64,000 nucleotides of DNA from Gammaproteobacteria bacterium (GTDB lineage Bacteria > Pseudomonadota > Gammaproteobacteria > Pseudomonadales > Pseudohongiellaceae), in assembly GCA_012960305.1 (NCBI GenBank), contig DUBM01000014.1, positions 248,001 through 312,000 on the forward strand, written 5' to 3'. The notes below the pieces were generated by a model. It did no database searches. It was not told the DNA's origin and saw nothing but the letters and a program-made list of their open reading frames with translations. Each line of letters begins with the position of its first letter. The first letter of the stretch is position 1. A program made the position numbers and the translations under genes. Shown here piece after piece: positions 7,863 to 16,297 of this stretch.

Positions 7863-9536
7863 CTAATACATCACGAAAGAAAATAACCGATCTCTAACCG
7901 CAACTAATAAATATTGTCTATCATCTACCATAAAAGTTTGCGGTGGGTTGGTCATATTTCCAATTCGTGTATGCCAAAGTAAATCGCCATTTTCTGCATC
8001 AAACGCGACCATGTTGTTTCTACCGTCACCGGTAAATACTAAGCCACTAGCAGTAGTTAACACTCCTGCCGCAACTCCATCACCGCCCGGCCATTCATGT
8101 CGCCACACAGCTTTACCAGTTTTGTAGTCGATGGCCTGGAAGGCACTGTCCACATCGCCAATTTCATCCCGTTGCTTTCCACCTAATCCCATGGAGCCAC
8201 GAGGGTCTGGGTCAGTAAGATAAAGCATGTTGTAACCGTTGTTCTCTTGGGTATAGAACAAGCCGGTGTCAGGATTAAAAGCTGGAGGCTGCCAATTGGC
8301 AACACCGCCCTCTACTGGTGAAACCAAAGAACCGGCGATGGTCGCATCTTTTATTGGATTAGGTTCTGGCGAGCCATTTTCGCGAATTCTTGAAGACCAA
8401 TTGGCTGTGGTGCTATAGAGATTTGTAGCTATGTGTTCGCCAGTAACTCGATCGACAGTGAAGAAATAGCCATTTCTGGATGCGGTTGAAACTAATTTTC
8501 TTGGCTGACCATCAATAATGCCATCGATGAGAATTGGCGTTTGTGCTGAATCCCAGTCGTGGGTATCGTGTGGAGAAGTTTGAAAATACCACTCCATCTC
8601 CCCGGTAGTGACATTGACAGCAACCAAAGAACAGGTAAACAAATTATCTCCAGGTCGTGACACGCCGGTATAGGCTGGAGTGGGATTACCGGTACCGAAT
8701 ATATAGAGATCAGTTTCTGGATCATACACTCCAGGAACCCAAGCATTGCCACCGCCATGGCTAGCAGCATCAAGACTGGGCCAAGTGTCCAGTCCGGGGT
8801 CCCCTTCGTTCATTGGAACTGAATAGAATCGCCAAAGTAGTTCACCGGTGCTAGCATCGAAAGCCTGGGTGAAACCAGGTTGATCCAAATCGTTGCCAGT
8901 GCCGACAATGACTCTATTGCCAACTACTATAGGCGCCATAGTTGAAAAGTATTGCAGCTCAAAACTAGCGATCTCTGCATGCCAGTTTTCTTCACCTGTA
9001 TGAATATTCACCGACACCAAAAAGTTGTCAGGGGTCTCAAATAACAATGAGTCATTCCAAATTGCAGACCCGCGGCTGCCGATGTGAGTGCCACCTAAAG
9101 TCTCCCAGTGATAATGCCAAATCTCACTTCCGTCTCGAGCATCCATAGCCCAAGCATGATCAGGTGAGGTAACGTATAGAATGCCATTAACTTCGAGAAT
9201 GGATCCTTTCAGTGAACCGCTGGTAATGTCGATATCACCCCTGCCTTCTCCTCCAATTTTTGTAACTATATTGGAAGAACCTGTAAAAGGATCGAAACCA
9301 CTTCTAGTGGTAAAATTCATCTCGGTAGTCCATGCCAAAGTCAGATTTTTTACCGTGTCTTTGTCAATCTGGGTAAGGCTGCTATAACGTTTACCGCTGT
9401 AGTCACCGGAGTACGATCGCCAGTCACCGTCAAGATCGTTTAATAACTCATCAGGAGATACAACCACGCCATTTTGCGCCAATAGCTGAATCGGAAGAGT
9501 GCACCCTAGCAAAATTAATAGGATTAAATTTTTCAT
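7863..9536 (-). CDS. PQQ-dependent (quinoprotein) alcohol dehydrogenase-like, periplasmic
   Basis: 557 residues with a Sec signal peptide (residues 1-20, ending LLAQ). The mature start DGDWRSYSGDYSGKRYSSLTQI and the repeats ending in W (NLTLAWTT, GEENWHAEI, GELLWRFY, GEMEWYFQT, GKAVWRHEW, GDLLWHTRI) are the W-motifs of an eight-bladed PQQ propeller. HDTHDWDSAQTPIL is the conserved blade carrying active-site acids. There is no fused haem domain. Its start overlaps by 4 bp the end of a dihaem cytochrome c gene, which is the likely electron acceptor. Substrate unknown; a primary or secondary alcohol is inferred from the family. Confidence 0.88.
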   Translation of the reverse strand: MKNLILLILLGCTLPIQLLAQNGVVVSPDELLNDLDGDWRSYSGDYSGKRYSSLTQIDKDTVKNLTLAWTTEMNFTTRSGFDPFTGSSNIVTKIGGEGRGDIDITSGSLKGSILEVNGILYVTSPDHAWAMDARDGSEIWHYHWETLGGTHIGSRGSAIWNDSLLFETPDNFLVSVNIHTGEENWHAEIASFELQYFSTMAPIVVGNRVIVGTGNDLDQPGFTQAFDASTGELLWRFYSVPMNEGDPGLDTWPSLDAASHGGGNAWVPGVYDPETDLYIFGTGNPTPAYTGVSRPGDNLFTCSLVAVNVTTGEMEWYFQTSPHDTHDWDSAQTPILIDGIIDGQPRKLVSTASRNGYFFTVDRVTGEHIATNLYSTTANWSSRIRENGSPEPNPIKDATIAGSLVSPVEGGVANWQPPAFNPDTGLFYTQENNGYNMLYLTDPDPRGSMGLGGKQRDEIGDVDSAFQAIDYKTGKAVWRHEWPGGDGVAAGVLTTASGLVFTGDGRNNMVAFDAENGDLLWHTRIGNMTNPPQTFMVDDRQYLLVAVRDRLFSFVMY

Positions 9537-10378
9537 TTCAGCGTCTCCATGTAGGCAGTTACATCGTGGATAGTTTTGTTGGTAAGTTCTGCCAATAATT
9601 CCTTATGCCTTCCTAAGGGGTCGTCAATTTCGATTCGTGGTGAATCTCCATTTCTTAAAAAACTTCTATAGCCGCCGGTTGTTGTTCGCAAGCTTAAGAA
9701 AAAGTCATCGTAACGAAGTAGTGACCCGCTTACTCGACCGCCATCTGCAAGAGTGACAATGACGTTTTGAGTAGGTCCAGAGGAGTCACCTCTACGACGA
9801 AGTCCACCTCCTACCCAGGCATTTTGCAGTTCATAATCATCGATAATTCGACTAGAAATTCCTTGCAGGTCTCCACTGGCGGAGTGACAACTACTACACT
9901 CCTGATTGAAGTAACGCTCACCTGCTGCAGCATCTCCCACCAAAATATCCAAATCGAAATCAACTGGCGGGGTACTGCCCTGCCGTTCAGCCGTTGCAAG
10001 GATCGAATGAATAAATCCAGCCACTGCGGCGATATCATTTTGCACAAGATTGCCAAAGGATGGCATTCGGCCAACTCCCTCTGTTATCACTTGGCCAATA
10101 ACCTCGCCAGCAATGTCATTTAGAACTATTCCAGAGCGCAGCAAGTTAGGACCACCCTGCTCGCCTCCTCGCAGATCACCGCCATGGCACATGCGGCAAT
10201 TCACTTGGTACAAGGCCTCACCTCGGGCGATAACCTCCGCAGGCGGCAAGGCTCTCTGCTGAGCCAGAAAGGTAGCGTTTGGATTGGCTATAACGATTTC
10301 AGGTTCTATGTCCTGCGCATTTGACGCGTGGACCCATACCATAAGCGTCATGCCTAGCACATATAGTTTCGATCTCAT
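9533..10378 (-). CDS. Dihaem c-type cytochrome, partner of the quinoprotein
   Basis: 281 residues from the ATG at 10378, preceded by GAGGA at good spacing; another ATG at 10393 lacks a ribosome site. Signal peptide residues 1-21 (HASNAQ). Haem motifs are CRMCH at 61-65 and CSSCH at 161-165, with possible distal methionines in GRMPSFG and later. The C-terminal 100 residues contain a beta-rich insertion (DGGRVSGSLLRYDDFFLSL) before a final helix VTAYMETLK. It overlaps the PQQ dehydrogenase start (ATGA), so the two form an operon, and the cytochrome probably carries electrons from PQQ to the respiratory chain in the periplasm. Confidence 0.88.
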   Translation of the reverse strand: MRSKLYVLGMTLMVWVHASNAQDIEPEIVIANPNATFLAQQRALPPAEVIARGEALYQVNCRMCHGGDLRGGEQGGPNLLRSGIVLNDIAGEVIGQVITEGVGRMPSFGNLVQNDIAAVAGFIHSILATAERQGSTPPVDFDLDILVGDAAAGERYFNQECSSCHSASGDLQGISSRIIDDYELQNAWVGGGLRRRGDSSGPTQNVIVTLADGGRVSGSLLRYDDFFLSLRTTTGGYRSFLRNGDSPRIEIDDPLGRHKELLAELTNKTIHDVTAYMETLK

Positions 10379-10588
10379 TCTGAAGTTCCTCATTGTTGTT
10401 CTTATTCACATAATCCTTCTTATTATCTTTATGATCAAGAGAACCTCAACTTCAACTTAACAATCGTAGCCCGGGCTTGGCCTCATTTCCTGCTGCTTTA
10501 ATAGCAAAAAAAGGGGTTCAAGAACATATGGAAAATAGACAATCTGCTACTAACAATTCATGGATGAACAAATCATATGTAAATAAAC

Positions 10589-10618
10589 TTGATTAGCTAG
10601 TAGTGTCCCACTTATTCT
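10589..10618 (+). promoter_or_regulatory. Possible sigma-70 promoter for the cupin gene
   Basis: TTGATT and TATTCT are separated by 18 bp and lie about 40 bp before the ATG at 10659. The boxes match the consensus only moderately. Confidence 0.3.
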
Positions 10619-10658
10619 CTATATTTAATGCTTACGTTTGACCAAAGAGGTTAGAAAC

Positions 10659-11234
10659 ATGCTAACAAAAACAAAAATCATTGCATCAATTGCTATCGCG
10701 CTTAGTTGCTTTGCAACATACACGGCGTTTTCACAGGAAAGTTCAATTTCTTTAGCCACTGATATAAAGTTGCAGGAATGGCAAGCAGTTTTGCACGCCC
10801 CCGAAGGTAGAGTTGACCGACAAGTAAAGGTTGTCGATATTGGAAATTCACATGTGGCGGTTGGTGTGTTATTTCGCGATCCTATCATTGCTAATGACCA
10901 ACCGGTCAGTGGCATCGTTCATACCAGAGTATCTGAAGTGTATTACATTACTGCCGGCTCTGGAGTCTTAGTTACTGGCGGCACGATGTTAAGTCGAAAC
11001 GATATTCCAAAAAATAGTGATATTGTTGAAGTGTTAGTGGGAGAAAGTTTTTCTACTTCAGTTGCCCGGGGCGACGGTCAAGTTAGGCTGGTGTCCGAGG
11101 GCGATATAGTTGTAGTTCCTGCAGGTGTATTCCATGGCTGGCATGAAGTGGAAGAGCGCGTAGAGATGATAAGCATCCGTCCCGACCCTGAAAAAGTATT
11201 ACCGGCCGGGTACGTAAATCCCTACGCAGAGTAG
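10659..11234 (+). CDS. Exported cupin-domain protein
   Basis: 191 residues from the ATG at 10659, with AAAGAGG eight bases upstream. Residues 1-24 are a signal peptide (CFATYTAFSQ). The cupin core is visible as VSEVYYITAGSGVLVTGG (motif 1) and EGDIVVVPAGVFHGWHEV (motif 2, with a metal-type histidine). The first motif has fewer histidines than usual, so metal binding is uncertain. The function is unknown; single-domain exported cupins include isomerases, dioxygenases and binding proteins. It stands alone between the quinoprotein operon and the convergent amidohydrolase. Confidence 0.75.
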   Translation: MLTKTKIIASIAIALSCFATYTAFSQESSISLATDIKLQEWQAVLHAPEGRVDRQVKVVDIGNSHVAVGVLFRDPIIANDQPVSGIVHTRVSEVYYITAGSGVLVTGGTMLSRNDIPKNSDIVEVLVGESFSTSVARGDGQVRLVSEGDIVVVPAGVFHGWHEVEERVEMISIRPDPEKVLPAGYVNPYAE

Positions 11235-11254
11235 CAGACACAAAAAACTAGATT

Positions 11255-12367
11255 TTAAACCTGCGGCAACCTATAGACGCGCTTAGCTGTGTCATGAAAC
11301 ATAGCTGCGCGTTCATTGAAGGAGTATGCCCTGGTTAGTTTTTTGAACTGATTCCATAAAACAGTGTACGAACATGACAGCTTATCCACTGGAAAATTAC
11401 TTTCAAACATACAACGGTCCGGCCCGAACTGATCGATGATGTAGTGATACCAGTCTTGATTTGCCGTCAACAATTCATTCGATGTTGGTGGCTTCTCTCG
11501 CTCATGCCAGCCATAGCCATTAACTACCATCTGAATTCCACCAACTTTTGCTACTACATTCGGACACTCCGCTAATGCAGCAACTGCTGGCTTCCAGGCT
11601 GCGAAAACTTCATCACGACGCCCCGCATAGGAACCCACACCGATAGGCCCGCCGAGATGATTAAAAATAATCGTAGTATCGGGAAAGGCTTTTGCAAGAT
11701 CTGTTAAATCTGCAATATGAGTGTGATAAAGCCAGCCTTCAAATGACAGTCCGTAGGTACGCAGATGCGCGTAACCATTGCGAAATTCTGGATCAAGCAG
11801 AATATGCTGCGGTGCATCGGCAGCAATGTTCGGCAACACTGACCTATCTGCCCACGCTGCTCGATGGCGAATGCCACGAAATCGTTGTGGGCTCGCAGCG
11901 ATCTGAGCTTCGAGAACTGGAGCTACTCTATCGCCAAGTCGCAGATTGGCTGAACCTACGATACCAGTCGCAACTCGCATATCGCCGTAGCCACCACTGG
12001 CACTCTTGGCAGCGACACCTTGGACAAATTCTGTCTCACCAACAACTTTTAGTTCTTCTGGTCCATCAGATCGGTACATAGATGTACATTCCACGAATAC
12101 GGTCTGACGCACATTATGGGCCTGACTGTCTTCGAGCAAATCTTCCAGAAGATAAACGTTATTGGGCCTATCCCATAGATGGTGATGGGGATCGATAATA
12201 GGTAAATCGGGCTCCAGCGCTGCTTCCTGAGTCAATGCTAACCAATCGGGCACTGGCTGTGCTTGTGCCTTTTTGGAAAGCCCCGGCAATCCTCCAGAGA
12301 GGGCCAGTCCGCTGACCGTGAGTAAACCTGCTTGTGTCATGAAGCCTCTGCGCGTTATATCACTCAT
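11255..12367 (-). CDS. Tat-exported amidohydrolase family 2 (TIM-barrel lactonase-type) enzyme
   Basis: 370 residues from the ATG at 12367, which has AGGAGAGA upstream; the frame stays open a further 63 codons upstream but without a ribosome site. Residues 5-10 TRRGFM with a following hydrophobic stretch make a Tat signal. The metal motif is IIDPHHHLWD (His61-63), with further barrel segments RGIRHRAAW, TIIFNHLGGP and FESNFPVD, typical of the amidohydrolase-2/COG3618 group that includes lactonases and decarboxylases. It converges with the cupin and is divergent from the VOC protein gene. The exact substrate cannot be told. Confidence 0.85.
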   Translation of the reverse strand: MSDITRRGFMTQAGLLTVSGLALSGGLPGLSKKAQAQPVPDWLALTQEAALEPDLPIIDPHHHLWDRPNNVYLLEDLLEDSQAHNVRQTVFVECTSMYRSDGPEELKVVGETEFVQGVAAKSASGGYGDMRVATGIVGSANLRLGDRVAPVLEAQIAASPQRFRGIRHRAAWADRSVLPNIAADAPQHILLDPEFRNGYAHLRTYGLSFEGWLYHTHIADLTDLAKAFPDTTIIFNHLGGPIGVGSYAGRRDEVFAAWKPAVAALAECPNVVAKVGGIQMVVNGYGWHEREKPPTSNELLTANQDWYHYIIDQFGPDRCMFESNFPVDKLSCSYTVLWNQFKKLTRAYSFNERAAMFHDTAKRVYRLPQV

Positions 12368-12620
12368 AGCATCTCTCCTAGTAGAATTCCCACAGTAAGA
12401 ATAACCAAAATAGACGGTTGGGGTAAGGACAATTTCAGACCAATTTTGGGAATTGAAAAACTGAGTCTTTAGACCAATAAAGAGTGAGTAATTCAGTAAA
12501 TGGAAGTAATCTACATACCACGCTTTTGCTGGGAAACTGATAGGATTCAGTCTCACTGCAAGCTCTTAAAGCAATTTCGCATTAAGAATTAACTCATTAT
12601 TAGAATCAAGCGGCTTTATT

Positions 12621-13718
12621 ATGCCAAAGAAGGATCTCTCTACTAACCACTTAAGGCTCACGCTTAAACTACTGTGTGCAGTAGTAGCAATGACATCATT
12701 GCTTTCAGTACAAGCCTATGAAGTCGATCCTGACGCAACGATTTACGATTCACCCACAACTCTGCTAGGCGTTAATCACATTGGATTGTCAGTGAAAGAC
12801 CTCGATGCTGTTCTTGAATTTTACCAATCGGTGTCGGACTTCAAGCTAGTCAGCCGTGAGACTGTAAGCAGCAACAGCAATGCAGACAAACTATTTGGTC
12901 ACAATAATATAGAGTTTGAAGTGGCTGTGTTAGAAGCGCCAAATATGTTGTTTGAGCTCACTGAGTTTAAACATAATCGCAACAAACCAGATCGAAAAAT
13001 GTTGGTGCAAGGACCAGGCATGACACATACTTGTTTTCAATCTCCATCGACTTTTTCTGGCTACGAACGCTTCAAAGACATCGGCGCTGAGATTCTTTCT
13101 CGTGGCGAGACTCCAGTGGATTTAGGTGGCTACGGTGTTACTTATGCTTATGCCTATGATCCTGAAGGCAATATGATTGAATTGGAACAGCTCGATCCAG
13201 GGCCCTTGTCAGAAGTGCCCAACAAAGTTAAATGGGTAGAAGACGGCATGAGTATGTGGATGACGCAAGTTGCTTTGGTCACTCATGATCTTGAACGGCT
13301 GACTGATTACTATGCAAAAATTCTGGCATTCGCACCTTATCGTGAAGGAGACTATGTAAATCACCCGCGCATGGTTGAAATCGCCGATGCTGACAATCTA
13401 TCTCTATTGGTCACCTGGTTTAGAATGAATGCTCACTCAAAAACTTTGGAATTCTGGGAGTATCGCAACCCGCTAACAACAGAACGCATAGGTAAACTGG
13501 ATTCGACGGAGTTAGGCTATTCCTATTCCATCGAGGTAGGTGACATACAAGCGGAATATCAACGCATGGCCAGTCTTGGAGTAGAATTTGTTAGTGAGCC
13601 TGTGCAACTAGGAGAATTCTGGCAGGCTTATGCTAATGATATCGATGGCAATATTTTTTCATTGCGACAAGCTATTGATGCGAATTCGCTCTACTCAATT
13701 CCTCAACTTGAACTGTAA
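12621..13718 (+). CDS. Exported VOC-family (glyoxalase/extradiol dioxygenase fold) protein, two modules
   Basis: 365 residues with an N-terminal signal peptide (about residues 1-32, ending VQAYE). Two VOC modules follow: the first starts GVNHIGLSVKDLDAVLEFY and ends YDPEGNMIELEQ; the second starts TQVALVTHDLERLTDYYAKIL and ends ANDIDGNIFSL. In extradiol dioxygenases and glyoxalases the ligands are His and Glu at such positions; His in NHIGL and Glu in MIELEQ are present in module 1, while module 2 has fewer candidates. A secreted VOC enzyme is unusual. Its neighbours are a Tat amidohydrolase and an alpha/beta hydrolase, so a periplasmic ring- or ester-processing route is possible but inferred. 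Confidence 0.8.
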   Translation: MPKKDLSTNHLRLTLKLLCAVVAMTSLLSVQAYEVDPDATIYDSPTTLLGVNHIGLSVKDLDAVLEFYQSVSDFKLVSRETVSSNSNADKLFGHNNIEFEVAVLEAPNMLFELTEFKHNRNKPDRKMLVQGPGMTHTCFQSPSTFSGYERFKDIGAEILSRGETPVDLGGYGVTYAYAYDPEGNMIELEQLDPGPLSEVPNKVKWVEDGMSMWMTQVALVTHDLERLTDYYAKILAFAPYREGDYVNHPRMVEIADADNLSLLVTWFRMNAHSKTLEFWEYRNPLTTERIGKLDSTELGYSYSIEVGDIQAEYQRMASLGVEFVSEPVQLGEFWQAYANDIDGNIFSLRQAIDANSLYSIPQLEL

Positions 13719-13803
13719 TTAAAGTTGCAGCGAACCCAATATTTAATAATTATCTAAAATATTAGAAGTTTAAAACAGAATTTACAAAAAAAAGAGTTTA
13801 ACT

Positions 13804-14718
13804 ATGAAATATTTCCTTCAGTCGATTGTTCTCTTAGCTACGTTTTTATTCACTTCGATTCTTGGCGCTGCAGAATTTGCTGACAAGGTCGAGCATAAGT
13901 TCGCCGATAGCGATGGCGTCACTATTCATTATGCTAAAGCAGGGTCCGGCCCACTTGCGGTGTTTATCCATGGCTTTCCAGACTACTGGTATTCCTGGCG
14001 CCATCAGATGGAAGGTCTCGCTGAAAACTACACCGTGGTTGCGATGGATACTCGAGGGTACAACAAAAGCGATCAACCAACGGGTGTCAAGAATTATGGC
14101 TTAGAGTTGTTAATAGCAGACGTTGCCGCAGTCATCGAAAATGAAGGCAGAGAGAATGCGGTAATCATAGGTCATGACTGGGGCGGTGTTATCGGTTGGA
14201 GTTTCGCTGCGGCTCGACCAGATCTTACTAGCCGACTAATTATTATTAATCTTCCTCATGTAAAAAACCTCGCTAGAGAATTGGCCAAAATGGAAACGCA
14301 ACATCAAAATTCTCAATACGCGAGAAACTTCCAACAGCCAAATTCTCATGAGGCAATTAGTGCAGAGAGACTAGCGTCTTCGTTAAGTCGTGGCGATGCT
14401 AATCTACAAGCGAAGTATTTAGCGGCATTCGAGGATTCAAGCGCTGACGCCATGATGAATTATTATCGAGCGAATTATCCTAGAGAACCCTATGACTCAG
14501 GCGCCTTTGTTGAAATTGATCGGATTCAAGCGCCAGTATTGCAGTTCCATGGCTTGTCCGACAATGCATTGCTGCCAGGCGCGCTAAATGATACTTGGGA
14601 AGAGCTCGACCAAGACTGGACTCTCGTTACAATTCCTGGTGCAGGACATTGGCCCCACCATGACAAGCCTGATGTGGTCACCAATATGATAAAGGCGTGG
14701 CTAGCACTGCATGAGTAG
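13804..14718 (+). CDS. Exported alpha/beta hydrolase, epoxide hydrolase or dehalogenase type
   Basis: 304 residues with a signal peptide at 1-22 (TSILGAAE). The oxyanion region is HGFPDYWYSWRHQ near residue 56, and the nucleophile elbow is GHDWGG with Asp125, which places it with epoxide hydrolases and haloalkane dehalogenases rather than serine esterases. The catalytic histidine is probably His282 in GAGHWPHHDKP. It follows the VOC gene on the same strand after 85 bp. A perfect inverted repeat at its 3' end (14707-14734) separates it from the convergent MFS gene. Confidence 0.85.
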   Translation: MKYFLQSIVLLATFLFTSILGAAEFADKVEHKFADSDGVTIHYAKAGSGPLAVFIHGFPDYWYSWRHQMEGLAENYTVVAMDTRGYNKSDQPTGVKNYGLELLIADVAAVIENEGRENAVIIGHDWGGVIGWSFAAARPDLTSRLIIINLPHVKNLARELAKMETQHQNSQYARNFQQPNSHEAISAERLASSLSRGDANLQAKYLAAFEDSSADAMMNYYRANYPREPYDSGAFVEIDRIQAPVLQFHGLSDNALLPGALNDTWEELDQDWTLVTIPGAGHWPHHDKPDVVTNMIKAWLALHE

Positions 14719-14734
14719 TTAAACACTCATGCAG
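14707..14734. terminator. Bidirectional hairpin between convergent genes
   Basis: CTGCATGAGT and ACTCATGCAG are perfect 10-bp arms around an 8-nt loop, spanning the ends of the hydrolase and MFS genes. TTTGAT follows on the plus strand. No long T-tract is present, so termination strength is uncertain. Confidence 0.55.
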
Positions 14735-16064
14735 TTTGATCTGTGAAATATTCTGCAGTCTCGTCTTCAAACATCGTTGCGAAGAACACGGTCGTCACTA
14801 AGGCGATCGCTGATAAGGTAAACCACATACCCGCAAAATTGGTAATAACTCCATTTTCACCAAAAACGTTTCCGAGGAATCCCAAAAAAGGACCGGCAAA
14901 TACTGGTCCTACTCCAAGGATTATTATTCCAAACACGGTCTGAGCGGAATTTCGAATGTCTGCGTCGGCTATGCGGTCGACGTACATAAAGGCTGAGGCA
15001 AAAAAGCAGGCATAACAGAGGCCATGTAAGAGCTGGCTGAACACTCCAATCATCAAAGGCATGTTCCAAACCATTTGGCCAGCCGCATCGACTGACGGTC
15101 CCGATGCCTCTTGCATGCTAATCAATCCCCAGATTGCATACCGAGTAAAATATGCCAGGCCTCCGAGGGCAATCGTCCAACGAAATCCTAGCTTGACAAG
15201 AAACATTCCCAACATGGCGAGAAAGCCTATCTCGGCAAACTGTCCAACAGTCATTGCTGGCATGATATAGGTTACCAGCATGCCCAACTGATTCTCAAAG
15301 AATGGGCCAGTCTGCATGAAATAAATTTGGTGAATAACTGAAATTGGTAGGCTCGCCAAAATCAGTATGGCAAATGATCGATGATGCAATAGTGCAAAAG
15401 CTTTCTTGAACGCCAATTTCTCCACACTATCTTTCTTTGGCGGAGTATTTGGAAGAAATAAACAAAACCCGGCATACATCATTGAAAGTACACCGGAGAC
15501 AATCAACGTATCCCCCAATCGAGCTGTCGCATCTGCTACTTCAGTGCCAACAAAAAACGGCGGCAATATCTGAAACTGTAGATCCGACTGCAACCAGACC
15601 ATGGGAAATATCCAACCTGCAGAAATCCAGCCAATAGTGCCTAGCACACGAATCCGCGGCCAATCTTTATCAGGGTTATCTAGATGCGAGAATGCCATTG
15701 AATTCGTAAGCGAAAGCGTAGGCATATAAAGGATGCTATAGACGATGGATAAAATTAACCAGGCACTAAAAGATGTCTGGTAGGAGGTGATAATTTTGAC
15801 TGCGCCACCCAGAACTAACAAGACAGCAAGAAATTTCTCCGTGGAAAAATAACGATCCGCAATCTGCCCTGCGATAAATGGTGCGCAAACGGCGCCAATA
15901 GAACCTGCTAACCCTAAAATCCATCCAATCTGGCCAGATGAGAACCCCAAACCGCCTTCAGCCGTTGGAGATTGCAGATAGGTTGGCAATATGCTCAACC
16001 AAACGCCCCAGACCGCGTACTGCAAAAACATCATTATGCCAAGGCGACTTTTTATAAAATTCAT
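14727..16064 (-). CDS. MFS transporter of the nucleoside:H+ symporter family
   Basis: 445 residues with about 12 hydrophobic segments. The start IKSRLGIMMFLQYAVWGVWLSILPTYL is the signature of the NupG/XapB-like nucleoside:H+ symporter family, and FIAGQIADRYFSTEKFLA is the MFS loop 2-3 motif. AGGAGAGA lies upstream of the ATG. The likely role is inner-membrane uptake of nucleosides or similar polar compounds. It is divergent from a sulfatase gene 233 bp away, which may share a control region. Confidence 0.85.
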   Translation of the reverse strand: MNFIKSRLGIMMFLQYAVWGVWLSILPTYLQSPTAEGGLGFSSGQIGWILGLAGSIGAVCAPFIAGQIADRYFSTEKFLAVLLVLGGAVKIITSYQTSFSAWLILSIVYSILYMPTLSLTNSMAFSHLDNPDKDWPRIRVLGTIGWISAGWIFPMVWLQSDLQFQILPPFFVGTEVADATARLGDTLIVSGVLSMMYAGFCLFLPNTPPKKDSVEKLAFKKAFALLHHRSFAILILASLPISVIHQIYFMQTGPFFENQLGMLVTYIMPAMTVGQFAEIGFLAMLGMFLVKLGFRWTIALGGLAYFTRYAIWGLISMQEASGPSVDAAGQMVWNMPLMIGVFSQLLHGLCYACFFASAFMYVDRIADADIRNSAQTVFGIIILGVGPVFAGPFLGFLGNVFGENGVITNFAGMWFTLSAIALVTTVFFATMFEDETAEYFTDQTA

Positions 16065-16297
16065 CGTCTGTTCTCTCCTGAACGAATCCGAGTATCCAGC
16101 ATTTTTTTAAGAATGCTCTAGAATTGGTTCATCCTATCGACAACAAGCCAGAGCAACAAGTAGCGTCTATCAGTTATCTTAGTTTTTGCTGAAACATTGA
16201 TAACTTGCTCCCTCGCGGAAGATTGAACTGGCATAGGGTTGGCAGCAATGAGAAACTATTCCAACATCCGAGATTAATCTGTTAAGAGCATCAAATT

